This document shows positions 19,208 through 29,394 of a stretch of DNA of 64,000 nucleotides, one piece after another. The DNA is taken from the NCBI RefSeq assembly GCF_024399475.1, contig NZ_CP101620.1:2399608-2463607 (forward strand). Direction: 5' to 3'. The notes beneath the pieces were generated by a model. The model was not told the origin of the DNA, searched no databases, and worked only from the letters and a program-made list of their open reading frames with translations. A program made the position numbers and the translations under genes. This DNA is from Allocoprobacillus halotolerans. Lineage in GTDB: Bacteria; Bacillota_I; Bacilli_A; Erysipelotrichales; Coprobacillaceae. Positions within the stretch are counted from its first letter, which is position 1; each line of letters opens with the position of its first letter.

Positions 19208-19926
19208 GATTAGATAAATTATTAGCCCATTGTGGTTTTGGGACACGTAAAGAAGTCAAGCAATTAATCAAAAATGGATATGTAAAAGTAAATGGCGAAA
19301 TCATCAAAAAAGACAAACATCATGTTGATCCAGTTGGTGATAAGGTTTATGTTGATGATGAAGAAATTTTTTATCAAGAATATGTCTATTATATGTTAAA
19401 TAAGCCTGCGGGTTATGTCAGTGCTACTGAAGATAATCTTTATCCTACTGTCATTGATTTGATTGAAGACAACTATCGTCAAGATTTGTTTCCAGTAGGT
19501 AGATTAGATATTGATACTGAGGGGTTGCTTTTAATTACAAATGATGGTGTTTTAGCTCATCAATTATTATCACCTAAAAAGCATTGCCCTAAGGTTTATT
19601 ATGCTAAAATTCGTGGTGTAGTAACAAATGATGATGTACAGACTTTCTTATCCGGTGTTATCATTGATCAAGAATATCAATGTCAAAGTGCTCATTTGAA
19701 AATTTTATCAACCATAGAAAATGAAAGTGAAATTGAAGTGGAAATTTATGAAGGAAAATTTCATCAAGTTAAAAAGATGTTTCAAGCTGTTGGCAAAGAA
19801 GTTCTCTATCTCAAAAGAATACGTATGAAAAACTTAATTTTAGATGAAAATTTACAATTAGGGGCATATCGTCCTTTAACGGATGAAGAATTAGATAGAT
19901 TAAAAAGTGAAACTGTGCTACAATAG
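19204..19926 (+). CDS. rsuA: 16S rRNA pseudouridine synthase (RsuA family)
   Basis: Pseudouridine synthase that probably modifies U516 of 16S rRNA. An N-terminal S4 domain (MRLDKLLAHCGFGTRKEVKQ) is followed by the catalytic domain with GRLDIDTEGLLLITNDG, where the Asp of RLD is the nucleophile. At 240 residues it is typical of RsuA rather than the longer RluB. The start overlaps the upstream lipoprotein gene. Confidence 0.92.
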   Translation: MRLDKLLAHCGFGTRKEVKQLIKNGYVKVNGEIIKKDKHHVDPVGDKVYVDDEEIFYQEYVYYMLNKPAGYVSATEDNLYPTVIDLIEDNYRQDLFPVGRLDIDTEGLLLITNDGVLAHQLLSPKKHCPKVYYAKIRGVVTNDDVQTFLSGVIIDQEYQCQSAHLKILSTIENESEIEVEIYEGKFHQVKKMFQAVGKEVLYLKRIRMKNLILDENLQLGAYRPLTDEELDRLKSETVLQ

Positions 19927-19947
19927 ATAAAAATATAGGAGGAGTAT

Positions 19948-20608
19948 ATGCGTTTAAGAAACAATCCTAAAGCGAATGATATTTTAGCCGACCATAGTGA
20001 TATTGTTGTATTAGATGGAAAGCAATATAAAAATCAATGGGATAAGCTTTTTGGAAATCAAAATCCCATTTATATAGAAATTGGAATGGGTAAGGGTGAT
20101 TTCATTATTGAAAATGCCTTACGTCATCCTGATATTAATTTTATTGGTATTGAAAAATTTCCTAGTGTTATGGTAGGAGCAATTAAAAAGTTGGATCAAC
20201 TTGAAAAAGTTTTGCCGAATTTGAAATTACTTAAAGAAGATGCTATTTTTTAAGAGATATTTTTGCCTTTCAAGAAGTTAGTCGCATTTATTTGAATTTT
20301 AGTGATCCATGGCCTAAAAAGCGTCATGCAAAAAGACGTTTAACGTCACCAGCATTCTTAGCGGTTTTTCAAGATATTTTAGTTTGTAATGGTGAATTAA
20401 TTTTAAAAACAGATAATCGTTCATTGTTTGAATATTCTTTAGTTTCTTTTCAAAATTATGGACTTCATTTTGAAGATGTCTGTTTGGATTTACACCATAG
20501 TGAGGGATATGAAGATAATATTCAAACTGAATATGAAAGAAAATTCTCTCCTTATGGTCCAATTTATCAAGTAAAAACAAGATTTAAAGGAGATAAAAAA
20601 ATGGATAA
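19948..20608 (+). CDS. trmB: tRNA (guanine-46-N7)-methyltransferase (apparent single-base deletions)
   Basis: SAM-dependent enzyme making m7G46 in tRNA. The N-terminal part has the SAM site [10 protein letters not shown]; the C-terminal part has [16 protein letters not shown] and [10 protein letters not shown], the family hallmarks. The break is at the T6 run 20246-20251: one more T gives EDAIFLRDIF. As sequenced, the frame then runs into the following thioredoxin-like gene; one extra A in the A7 run at 20595-20601 would instead end TrmB at the TAA 20606-20608, overlapping the next ATG, and give 220 residues. I favour separate genes. Confidence 0.92.
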
Positions 20609-20924
20609 TTTAGTAAAAATTAGCGATTTAGAATCATTTGAACAAGCAATACAAGGAAATAATGCGATGTTTGTTTTTTCAACAACATGGTGTCCTGATT
20701 GTCATTTCTTAAAAACATTTATTGATGATTTAGTAGCTCAAAATCCAAATTGGACTTTCTATTATATTGATAGAGATGAAATGGTTGATTTATGTATTGA
20801 TCTTGATATTATGGGTATTCCTTCATTTGTGGCTTATCGTCATGGCCAAGAAGTTGGACGTTATGTTGATAAATTAAGAAAAACACAACAACAAATTCAA
20901 GCATTTATTGATCAAATTTCATAA
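20601..20924 (+). CDS. Thioredoxin-family protein
   Basis: 107 residues with a thioredoxin fold and the redox motif WCPDC near residue 30, the cis-Pro in IMGIPSF, and a C-terminal helix. The CPDC variant differs from thioredoxin's CGPC, so it may act as a specialised disulfide reductase. AAAGGAG lies eight bases before the ATG, supporting an independent start even though the observed frame is continuous with the end of trmB. Confidence 0.88.
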   Translation: MDNLVKISDLESFEQAIQGNNAMFVFSTTWCPDCHFLKTFIDDLVAQNPNWTFYYIDRDEMVDLCIDLDIMGIPSFVAYRHGQEVGRYVDKLRKTQQQIQAFIDQIS

Positions 20925-20962
20925 TTTTGGAAATAGAAAGAGTTTGTAAGGAGGAAAGTAAG

Positions 20963-21564
20963 ATGTTTAAAAAATTTTTCAAAAAAGAAGAGGAAGAAGA
21001 ATTATTTGAAAAAGTTGATCCTGTTTTAGAACAAAGACGTAAAGAAAAATTTAGTACACCTCTTATCTATAATGATGATGAAGAGAGTCAAACAAAACAA
21101 GAAACAAAAAAAGAAGAACCAAAGAAAAACGAACCTAAAAAAATACAGTTGTTGAAACAAATTATCGTATGAGTGAAATCATTTCACCTATGACAGGATT
21201 AAAGGAAGCCAAGAAACCTGAAGTCAAAAAAGCAGTTAAACCAAAGGTCAAAAAAATAAAAAAAGATTCAGATGAATTGATTCCTATTATTAGTCCGTTT
21301 TATGGTCCTTTTGATCATGTAGAAGAAAAAACAAAAGAAACTGTGAAAGTGGTTGAACAAGAACCAAGTGTTGAACAGAATCTCAGAAATATTGCAAATA
21401 TTGTCGAAGAAGAACAAGATCAATTAAAAATTATTGAAGAACGTACTGGAGAATTTAAATTAGATTTTCAAAATAAAGATGAGGATTCTTTTATTGACGA
21501 AATTGATGATTCTATGAGTTTAGATGAATTAATGAGTCTTTATGAAAAGAAGTTTAAAGATTAA
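20963..21564 (+). CDS. Unknown charged protein with two 'ISP' motifs (one apparent base deletion)
   Basis: About 200 residues after correcting one missing A in the A7 run at 21137-21143. The N-terminus MFKKFFKKEEEEELF could form an amphipathic, membrane-touching helix. The middle is very rich in Lys and Glu, probably disordered, and contains the phrase IISPMTG and later IISPFYGPF, an evident repeated short motif. The C-terminus is acidic and ends SLDELMSLYEKKFKD. No enzyme or known domain was recognised. It ends on the A of the acpS start codon and begins with a strong GGAGG, within a thioredoxin-acpS group. It may be a scaffold or adaptor; this is inference. Confidence 0.75.
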
Positions 21565-21892
21565 TGAAGGGAATAGGTGTTGATATTGTTGATCTTGAAC
21601 GTTTAGATATAGATAATGAACGTTTTATCAAACATATCTTATCTTCTCGTGAATATCAGTTATTTACTGAAATGAAATCAGCTAGAAGAAAGCTTGAATT
21701 TCTTGGTGGACGCTTTGCTGGAAAAGAAGCTTATATGAAGGCTTGTCATGTTGGGATTGGTGCGATTTCTTTTCAAGATATTGAAATTCTCAATGATGAA
21801 AGTGGAGCACCTTATTTACATGATCCTCAAGCTCAAATTTCTATTTCACATGAAAAAAATATGCAGTTGCATTTGTATTGATTGAAAAGTAA
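21564..21892 (+). CDS. acpS: Holo-[acyl-carrier-protein] synthase (one apparent base deletion)
   Basis: Transfers 4'-phosphopantetheine to acyl carrier protein. The N-terminus GIGVDIVDLERL has the Mg-binding Asp, and FAGKEAYMKA the second catalytic motif; SISHEKKYAVAFVLIEK at the end appears only after adding one A to the A7 run at 21853-21859. The restored protein has 109 residues. Without the correction it would end HEKNMQLHLY. It overlaps the upstream unknown gene by one base. Confidence 0.93.
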
Positions 21893-21911
21893 AGATTTTC
21901 TTTACTTTTTT
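21885..21911 (+). terminator. Terminator after acpS
   Basis: AAAAGTAAAG / CTTTACTTTT hairpin with a short loop overlapping the acpS stop, followed by T-rich sequence. Confidence 0.8.
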
Positions 21912-22044
21912 CTTATTATGTTTTATCTAAAATATATAAATTGGCTACGATTTTAATATGTATCTTTAAGATTTTAATCATAAATGAGTTTTTTACTTTC
22001 CAAAATGTAAAAAAATAGCACAAAATAATGTAAAATAGACAATT

Positions 22045-22073
22045 TTGGTTATTTTTGTATTTTCATATATACT
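22045..22073 (+). promoter_or_regulatory. Promoter of the ssb-like gene
   Basis: TTGGTT and TATACT with a 17-base spacer, 25 bases before the start codon. Confidence 0.6.
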
Positions 22074-22098
22074 CTCATTGAGGAGGAAAATATAAAAA

Positions 22099-22422
22099 AT
22101 GTTTAACGAAATTATTTTGATAGGCAGATTAGCCGAGAATCCAAAAATCAAGGAAACGCCAACAGGTGTCAAATTAGCAACACTCATTCTTGATGTTGAA
22201 CGTCCATATCGTAACAATCTGGGAATCAGAGATCATGATTATATCAGTTGTGTACTTTGGAAGGGTATCGCTCAAGAAGTCATGGATTGTTGTGAGGCTG
22301 GGAGTTTTTTAGGTATTAAAGGTCGATTGCAATCGAAGACTTTTGAATCAGCTGAGCATCTTTCAACAACAATCATGGAAGTTAAGGTTGAACATGTTGA
22401 ATTTTTGGATAAGTATTTTTGA
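22099..22422 (+). CDS. Short single-stranded DNA-binding protein
   Basis: 107-residue OB-fold protein beginning NEIILIGRLAENPKIKETPTG and containing RPYRNNLGIRDHDYISCVLWKG and GSFLGIKGRLQSKTFE, the SSB pattern. It stops at HVEFLDKYF, without the Gly/Pro-rich linker and acidic tip that replicative SSB uses to recruit partners, so it resembles short SsbB/YwpH paralogues linked to competence or repair. It has its own promoter and terminator. The comG operon in the window makes a competence role plausible. Confidence 0.85.
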   Translation: MFNEIILIGRLAENPKIKETPTGVKLATLILDVERPYRNNLGIRDHDYISCVLWKGIAQEVMDCCEAGSFLGIKGRLQSKTFESAEHLSTTIMEVKVEHVEFLDKYF

Positions 22423-22448
22423 AAAAATAGTCATTTGACTATTTTTTT
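22422..22448 (+). terminator. Terminator after the ssb-like gene
   Basis: AAAAAATAGTCA / TGACTATTTTTT hairpin with a two-base loop and T tail, usable in both directions. Confidence 0.85.
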
Positions 22449-22449
22449 G

Positions 22450-22478
22450 TTTTCATTTAAGATAGAATTGTGTAAAAT
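22450..22478 (+). promoter_or_regulatory. Possible promoter of lepA
   Basis: TTTTCA and TAAAAT with 17-base spacing upstream of lepA; both hexamers are imperfect. Confidence 0.4.
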
Positions 22479-22505
22479 AGATAAGAATAGAAAGGGGAGA
22501 TAACA

Positions 22506-24311
22506 ATGAGTATTGATCAGTCACATATTAGAAATTTTTCTATTATCGCTCATATTGATCATGGAAAATCGACTCTTGCAGATAGAATATTACAACTGAC
22601 CGGAGCAGTAAGTGACCGAGATATGAAAGACCAATTACTTGATAGTATGGATTTAGAAAGAGAAAGAGGAATTACTATTAAGTTGAATGCTGTTCAGTTA
22701 AACTATACTGCTAAAAATGGTGAAACTTATCTATTACATTTGATAGATACACCGGGTCATGTTGACTTTACATATGAAGTTTCACGTTCTTTAGCTGCCT
22801 GTGAAGGTGCTGTTTTAGTTGTTGATGCTGCTCAAGGAGTAGAAGCACAAACTTTAGCAAATGTTTTTTAGCTTTGGATAACGATTTGGAAATTTTGCCA
22901 GTTATTAATAAAATTGATTTACCAAGTGCCGATCCACAACGTGTTATTCATGAAGTGGAAGATATCATTGGTTTACCAGCGGATGAGGCACCTTTAATTT
23001 CTGCCAAAACCGGATTAAATGTAGGAGATGTTTTAGAAGATATTGTTAAAAATGTTCCTGCTCCTCGTGGAGATGTTGAACATCCTACACAAGCTTTAAT
23101 TTTTGATTCGTATTATGATAGTTATCGTGGCGTGATTGTTTTTGTATGTATCAAAGAAGGACGTATTCGTGTGGGCGACCATATTCGCTTTATGGCCACA
23201 GATGCTGCCTATGAAGTTCTTGAAGTAGGAGTGAGAACTCCAAAAGAAGTAAAAAAGAAGAACTTGTAACAGGGGAAGTTGGTTGGATTGCGGCCTCAAT
23301 CAAATCAATTAGTGATGTCCATGTTGGTGATACCATCACAACTTTAGAACAACCCGCACAAACACAATTACCTGGATATCGTCAATTAAATCCGATGGTT
23401 TATTGTGGTTTATATCCTGTTGATAATGCTAAATATAAAGATTTGCGAGAAGCATTAGAAAAAATGAAACTTAGTGATTCATCTCTCGTCTTTGAACCAG
23501 AAACTTCACAAGCTTTAGGCTTTGGGTTCCGTTGTGGTTTTTTAGGTCTTTTACATATGGATGTGATTGAAGAACGTCTAGAAAGAGAGTTTGATCTGGA
23601 ATTAATTGCAACTGCACCATCTGTTATTTATCATTGTTATTTAACTGATGGCACAATGATTGAGATAGATAATCCATCAGCTTTACCAGGTCCTCAACGC
23701 ATTGATCACATTGAAGAACCATATGTGAAAGCATCTATTATGACACCTAATGAATATGTTGGACCAATTATGGAATTATGCCAGTCAAAACGTGGTGAAT
23801 ATCAGGATATTGAATATATTGATGACTTACGAAGAAATGTGATTTATTTGATTCCATTAAGTGAAATTGTTTATGATTTCTTTGATAAGTTAAAATCTTG
23901 TACAAAAGGTTATGCGTCATTTGATTATGAATTAGATGGTTATCGAGAAAGTCGTTTAACACGTATGGATATTTTATTAAACGGCGATGTTGTTGATGCA
24001 TTGTCTACTATTGTTCATAAAGACTTCGCATATAATCGAGGACGTATTATTTGTGAAAAATTAAAAGAAATTATTCCAAAACAAATGTTTGAAGTGCCTA
24101 TTCAAGCAGCAATTCAAGGAAAAGTCATTGCCCGTACAAATATTAAAGCAATGCGTAAAAATGTTTTAGCTAAATGTTATGGTGGTGACATTTCGCGTAA
24201 GAAGAAACTCTTGGAAAAACAAAAGAAGGAAAAAAACGTATGAAAGCTGTAGGAAGTGTAGAAATACCTCAAGAAGCTTTTATGGCTATTCTATCTGTTG
24301 ATGATGATTAA
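22506..24311 (+). CDS. lepA: Elongation factor 4 (three apparent base deletions)
   Basis: Ribosome-associated GTPase (EF-4/LepA) that acts on stalled or assembling ribosomes. G1 AHIDHGKST, the ERERGITI switch, G3 DTPGHVD and G4 NKIDLP are followed by the LepA-specific C-terminal domain ([23 protein letters not shown]... then [25 protein letters not shown]). Frame breaks lie in T6 22864-22869, A6 23251-23256 and A4 24221-24224; one extra base at each rebuilds a continuous 602-residue protein ending at 24311, the normal length. No residues are lost at any junction. Confidence 0.96.
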
Positions 24312-24336
24312 GAGAATTTGTGAAATTCTCTTTTTC
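24310..24336 (+). terminator. Terminator after lepA
   Basis: AAGAGAATTT / AAATTCTCTT hairpin with GTG loop and T run, overlapping the lepA stop codon. Confidence 0.85.
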
Positions 24337-24343
24337 TTATGGG

Positions 24344-24371
24344 TTGATTTACTTTCAAGATTGTATATAAT
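24344..24371 (+). promoter_or_regulatory. Promoter of the penicillin-binding protein gene
   Basis: TTGATT and TATAAT separated by 16 bases, followed closely by GAGGAGG. Confidence 0.6.
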
Positions 24372-24398
24372 ATAATAAGTCGAGGAGGTGCATTGATA

Positions 24399-26449
24399 TT
24401 GAATTTATTTAAAAAAATCCTATCAGATTTGAAGGTCAAAAAGAAATTGAAACTCAAATCAAAAATCAAACTGATAATGTCATCTCAAGAAGATTTAAAA
24501 TATTAATGGGTGCTATCGGTGTGATTGGTATCATTTTGTTGATTCGTTTGTTTATAACACAGATTTCTCAACAAGAATATTATGTCACAAAATTAGCACA
24601 GTATAATACAAGTCTTTTTACGGCAGATACATTTCGTGGAAATATTTATGATCGTAATTATAAAAGATTGTCATATAATAAAAATATAAATTGTGCGACT
24701 TATTATGCTGTACAAAATATTACTGAAGATGATATCAAAATGATTGCTAATTTTTTAGTTAAAAATGTTAATGTTGATATTGAAAAAGTGACAGAAAGAG
24801 ATAAAAAAGATTATTTAATCATGAAAAATAAAAAACTTGTTAATAGTTTAATTAGCGAGGAAGAAAAATCTACATATAGTAGTGATGAACAATATCAATT
24901 ACAGTTAAAACGTATAACAAGTGAAATGCTTAAAGAAAATTTATCTGATGATGATATTAGATATTATATGCTTTATGCGAAAATTCAAAATTGTACAAGT
25001 GGTTCTGTTGTGTTATTAGAAGGTTTAACAATCAAAGAAGCCAGTTTGATTGGTGAAAATTCGGATATTTTACGTGGTGTGAAAGTGACTAATGACTGGT
25101 CTCGAGAAACAACATATGGGACTGATTTTAAATCTGTGTTAGGTAAAGTGACAACGAAGAAGGAAGGATTACCTGCCAGTACAAAAGATATTCTTTTATC
25201 AAAAGATTACAACAATGATTCACGTGTTGGAATCAGTGGGTTAGAAAAACAATATGAGGATATTTTAGCAGGAACACCAGCCACTTATTCATTAAGTTAT
25301 GATGAAGAAGGCAATCCTGTTGTTGATACAGTAACAAGTGGTACAAAAGGCGATAATATTCGTTTAACAATTGATTGGGACTTGCAATCAGGTATTACAG
25401 AACAGATTATCAATACAATGAAATCACATAGTTCCTCTATTTATCGTTATGCTAATAACATATATCTTGTTTTGATTGATCCTAATACCGGGGCTATTTA
25501 TGCGATGGCAGGAGCTCAAAGAGATAGTAAAGGAGAAATATATGAATTAGCTGGTGGAGCTGTGCAAAACGCCTTTGAAATTGGTTCGGCTTTTAAAGGT
25601 GGAACGATTTATGCCGGTATTAAGCATGGAGTTATTAATCAATATACTGAATTTAATGACACAAGTGCAGGTTTTAAAATTGCTGGAACAGCACCAAAGT
25701 ATTCTTGGAACAGAGGTGGATTAGGACGTTTAAATGCCGCTGAAGCATTATCACAATCATCTAACATCTATATGTTCTATACAGCCACATTGCTTGGTGG
25801 AGGGACTTATGAATACAATCAGCCTTTATCTATTAAGGATTCTGCCTTTGACCAAATGCGTTTGGATGTGGGTGAATTGGGTCTAGGTGTGAAAACAGGT
25901 ATAGATTTACCTAGTGAAGCCTTGGGTTATCGTGGTAAAGTGACTCAGCGTCAACCAGGTAACTTTTTAGACTTTTCGATTGGACAATATGATACTTATA
26001 CGCCTATTCAGATGGCTCAATATGTTTCATCTTTAGCCAATGGTGGTAAAAGAATTCAACCTCATTTATTTATGGAATCTTTTACAGAAGATGAGGATGG
26101 TACAAAGATTTCATTATTACAACATCAAATCAAAGTGCTTGATGATGTTTCAAGCTATAAGTTGGCTTTTCAGACAATCCAAACAGGGTTTAGAATGGGG
26201 TGTGTTTCTGGACTGGCGAAGAGAGTCAATGGTGACTATGAGGCTGCTGGAAAAACGGGTACAGCTCAACGTAATTTAGAGGGAACAAGTGATGTTTGGG
26301 CAAACCGTGCTTTTATTGGATATGCGCCTTATGATGATCCAGAGATTGCGGTAGCCTGCATTGCTGAAGCATTACCTGATGCAGCTGGAAATACATGTCA
26401 AACGCTGTCTAAATATGCATTTGAAAAGTATTTTGAAAAATATGGATAA
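24399..26449 (+). CDS. Class B penicillin-binding protein (transpeptidase; one apparent base deletion)
   Basis: Peptidoglycan cross-linking enzyme of the FtsI/PBP2 type. It has a cytoplasmic start, one membrane helix (AIGVIGIILLIRLFI), a dimerisation domain opening with RGNIYDRN, and the transpeptidase domain with SAFK (nucleophile Ser, about 25586), SSN (about 25757) and KTGT (about 26251). The long C-terminal frame begins at an ATG at 24506 with no ribosome-binding site. One more A in the A7 run at 24411-24417 extends it to a TTG at 24399, ten bases after GAGGAGG, adding NLFKKNPIRFEGQKEIETQ and giving 683 residues. Whether it serves division or elongation cannot be decided. Confidence 0.92.
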
Positions 26450-26524
26450 AAAGTGAAAAATTTATGGTAATTTTGAATTGTTTATGCTATTATATTATGG
26501 CAAAGTCGTGATGGAGGTGTAAAA

Positions 26525-26674
26525 ATGAGAGAAAACATCATTTTAAAATGTACTGAATGTGGTGAAGAAAACTACATTAATACAAAAAATAAAAGAAATC
26601 ATCCAGAAAGAATGGAAGTCAAAAAGTACTGTCCTAGATGTAATAAAAAAACTACTCATAAAGAAAAGAAATAA
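26525..26674 (+). CDS. rpmG: Ribosomal protein bL33
   Basis: 49-residue 50S protein: [18 protein letters not shown] ... [17 protein letters not shown]. Both CxxC pairs are kept, so this is the zinc-binding form. GGAGGTG precedes the ATG and a terminator follows. It stands outside any ribosomal protein cluster, as rpmG often does. Confidence 0.97.
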   Translation: MRENIILKCTECGEENYINTKNKRNHPERMEVKKYCPRCNKKTTHKEKK

Positions 26675-26690
26675 GCCTTTTGGCTTTTTT
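26673..26690 (+). terminator. Terminator after rpmG
   Basis: Short AAGCC / GGCTT hairpin with TTTT loop and six T, overlapping the stop codon. Confidence 0.75.
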
Positions 26691-26712
26691 CTTTATACGA
26701 AAGGAAATGAAT

Positions 26713-27327
26713 ATGATAAAAAAATTAATATTAGGGACAATGCAAACCAATTGTTATGTTGTTTATAATGAACAACATGAATGTTTTTTGATTGACCCAG
26801 GTGCACAAGGTCAAAAAATTGTTCGTTTTTTAGAAGAAAAAGAATTAAAGCTTAAAGCTATTTTATTAACGCATGGTCATTTTGATCATATTGGAGCTGT
26901 AGATTATCTATATGATAGATTTCATTGTCCAATTTATACTCAAAAGGAATCTTTTGAAATTATCCAACAGCCTCAAATGAACCTTTCTGCCATGATGGGA
27001 GAACCTTTTGTTCTTAAGTCACCTATTATGGCGTCACAACCAACAATGCAGATTGCTGGTATGACAATTCAATGGTTGTTGTTAGAAGGACATTGCTATG
27101 GAAGCAGTATGATTTATGTTCCTCAAGAAAATGCATTATTTAGTGGCGATGTTTTATTTGCTGGATCAATTGGACGTTATGATTTTCCGACATCATCCCA
27201 TTTGACTACAAAAGAAAGTTTAAAAAAGATTAAAACATTACAATTTGATGCGCGTTTATTACCGGGACATGGTGTGGAAAGTTCTTTAAAATATGAACAA
27301 ATGCATAACCCATTTTTAAGATCATAA
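26713..27327 (+). CDS. Metallo-beta-lactamase-fold hydrolase (YqgX/glyoxalase II-like)
   Basis: 204-residue zinc hydrolase. LTHGHFDHIGAVDYL carries the HxHxDH metal motif, with further ligands in EGHCYGSSM, FSGDVLFAGSIGRYDFP and LPGHG. The pattern matches the YqgX subgroup, related to glyoxalase II, that lies near comG in Bacillus. The frame is open further upstream, but AAGGA before the ATG at 26713 decides the start. It immediately precedes the comG operon and ends in a terminator. Confidence 0.9.
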   Translation: MIKKLILGTMQTNCYVVYNEQHECFLIDPGAQGQKIVRFLEEKELKLKAILLTHGHFDHIGAVDYLYDRFHCPIYTQKESFEIIQQPQMNLSAMMGEPFVLKSPIMASQPTMQIAGMTIQWLLLEGHCYGSSMIYVPQENALFSGDVLFAGSIGRYDFPTSSHLTTKESLKKIKTLQFDARLLPGHGVESSLKYEQMHNPFLRS

Positions 27328-27346
27328 AAAAATATGATCTTTTTTT
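27318..27346 (+). terminator. Terminator upstream of comG
   Basis: AAGATCAT / ATGATCTT hairpin with A-rich loop followed by seven T, overlapping the end of the hydrolase gene. Confidence 0.85.
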
Positions 27347-27401
27347 GTTAAAAAAAGAAAAATTGAAAAATAATGCGTATATATATAATAGGAGGGTTAT
27401 T

Positions 27402-28387
27402 ATGAACGAATTATTTGAGAAGATGATTTATCGTGCGCTCAATCAAAATGCAACTGATATTCACATGTTATTAAAAGAAGATTTGAAAATTCAATTTCGT
27501 ATTTTTGGTGTATTAAAGAACTATGAGGTTATGGAAAGTGAGAAGGGTTATAAGCTTATGAATTTTATTAAATATCAGTCCATGATACATACAAATTATC
27601 GTTTGATGCCACAGACTGGTAATATTTCCATTGAAATGAACCAAAAAACATATTTTTTAAGAATTTCATATTTACCATCACTAGAATTTGAAAGTATTGT
27701 CATTAGAATTCTAAACAACCATGAATTACGTTCGATTCAAGAATTAACGTATCAAAAAGAAATTCAAGATTATCTCTATTGGTTATCACGTCAAAACAAT
27801 GGCTTGTTTTTAATTAGTGGCGCAACTGGATCAGGAAAGTCAACAACACTCTACACTCTTTTAAAACAGATTTTATCTGATTCTCGTAAAAATATTATCA
27901 CAATTGAAGATCCTATTGAAATTCATTTGGATGGATGTTTACAAATAGAGTTAAATGAGAAAATCGGTATTACATATCATGATACTTTAAAACAAATTTT
28001 AAGACATGATCCAGATGTGATTATGATAGGTGAGATTCGTGATGAAGAAACTGCGAAAATCGCTTTGACTTGTGCTTTAACGGGGCATTTGGTATTAACA
28101 ACAATTCATGCGAGTAATGCACCATTATCTATTAAAAGATTTATGAACTTAGGCATTCATGAAGCTGATATTTTAGATGTCGTAGTTGGGGTCATTTCAC
28201 AACGTATGAAATATGATATCCAAAACAAAAAAGCCGTTGTTCTTTCTGAATTAATGAAGAAAAAGAAATCGAACATTATCTTTTACAAGAAAACTATTCA
28301 TATTTATCTTTTCGAAAGGGCGCTTTGCAATTAGTAGACCAAGGGTTTTCAGTGAATTTGTTTCAAGAGGAGTTAAGCGATGAATAA
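27402..28387 (+). CDS. comGA: Competence pseudopilus ATPase ComGA (one apparent base deletion)
   Basis: Cytoplasmic secretion ATPase powering assembly of the DNA-uptake pseudopilus. Walker A GATGSGKSTTLYTLL, the Asp box (ITIEDPIEIHL), Walker B DPDVIMIGEIRDEETA and the His box LTTIHASN are all present. GGAGG precedes the ATG at 27402. The frame breaks in the A5 run at 28260-28264; one extra A continues it to a stop at 28387 and 328 residues, overlapping the comGB start by eight bases as is usual in this operon. Confidence 0.95.
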
Positions 28388-29377
28388 AGATTATCTTTTA
28401 TTAAAAAATCTCTATAGTTTATTGGAATCAGGATATAGTATTGAAGAAACACTTTGTTTATGTCAACAAATGATCCATCATCCTGTTGTTGATGATATGT
28501 TGAAACAGTTAAATCAAGGTGAAGCAGTTGAAACTATTTTACTACAATCTTCATTACCTGATTTATTTCAAGAATATTTTCGTTTCTTTCAAAATAAGAA
28601 TTGTTTATCAGAAGCAATTAAAAAAAGTTTAGATATTTGCATGATGAAAGAAGATTATCAAAAGAAATTAAAGTCGCGATTAACATACCCTTCTATATTA
28701 ATGACATTTTTATTTCTCTTTTCTTTATTTGTTGTTTTTGTTTTATTGCCTAATGTCAATCAACTTTTTATATCATTTCAGATTGAAAAATCTCTATTGA
28801 TTCAAGTTTTATTTGCTTTCTTTTACATAATGCCTTGCTTTATTATTGTTTTTGTTTTTTTGGCTCTATATCTTATTATAAGGCTCGTTTATGGATTAAA
28901 GCATAAATTATATAGAGTTATTGAACTTTATCTAAAATGGCCTGTATTTAAAACAATTTTACAAAAGTATTTCTCATTAAAATTTGCTTTATATTTTCAT
29001 GAATTATTAAATGAAGATATGGATAGTACAAGTGTTATTAAAGTTTTAAATGAACAAATGACGAATAGTGATTTAAAAATAGTCTTATATGAAATGAATA
29101 ATCGTTTATATGGAGGTGAAAATCTAGAAGAAATTTTGGAAGATTTTGAATACTTTGATGGTTTATTTATTTCTTTTTTCAAATGTATATGAAAAATCCT
29201 CAACAAAAACATTCTTTATCTTATTACATTCAAGTGACTTTTGAATATCTGGATTATTGGATAGAAAAATTTTTAAAATATCTTATTCCAGCTATTTATT
29301 GTTTTGTCGCTATATTTGTTATTACGATTTATATCGCTATTATTATTCCAATGATGAATTCTATATCAAATATATAA
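28380..29377 (+). CDS. comGB: Competence pseudopilus membrane protein ComGB (one apparent base deletion)
   Basis: GspF/PilC-type inner-membrane platform protein. Two GspF-like halves (about residues 15-125 and 195-300) and three hydrophobic segments are visible, including one at 28700-28870 and one near the C-terminus (PAIYCFVAIFVITIYIAIIIP). Adding a T to the T6 run at 29174-29179 joins FISFFQMYMKNPQQKH and yields 332 residues. Confidence 0.93.
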
Positions 29378-29394
29378 CAGAAAGGACAATAATT

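Noticed and set aside
7088-24311. Split genes as true pseudogenes or programmed frameshifts
   Set aside because: Breaks occur in many unrelated essential genes, always in short A/T runs and always fixed by adding one base. No slippery heptamer with a downstream pseudoknot or internal ribosome-binding site recurs, so decay or programmed recoding is not a sensible general explanation.
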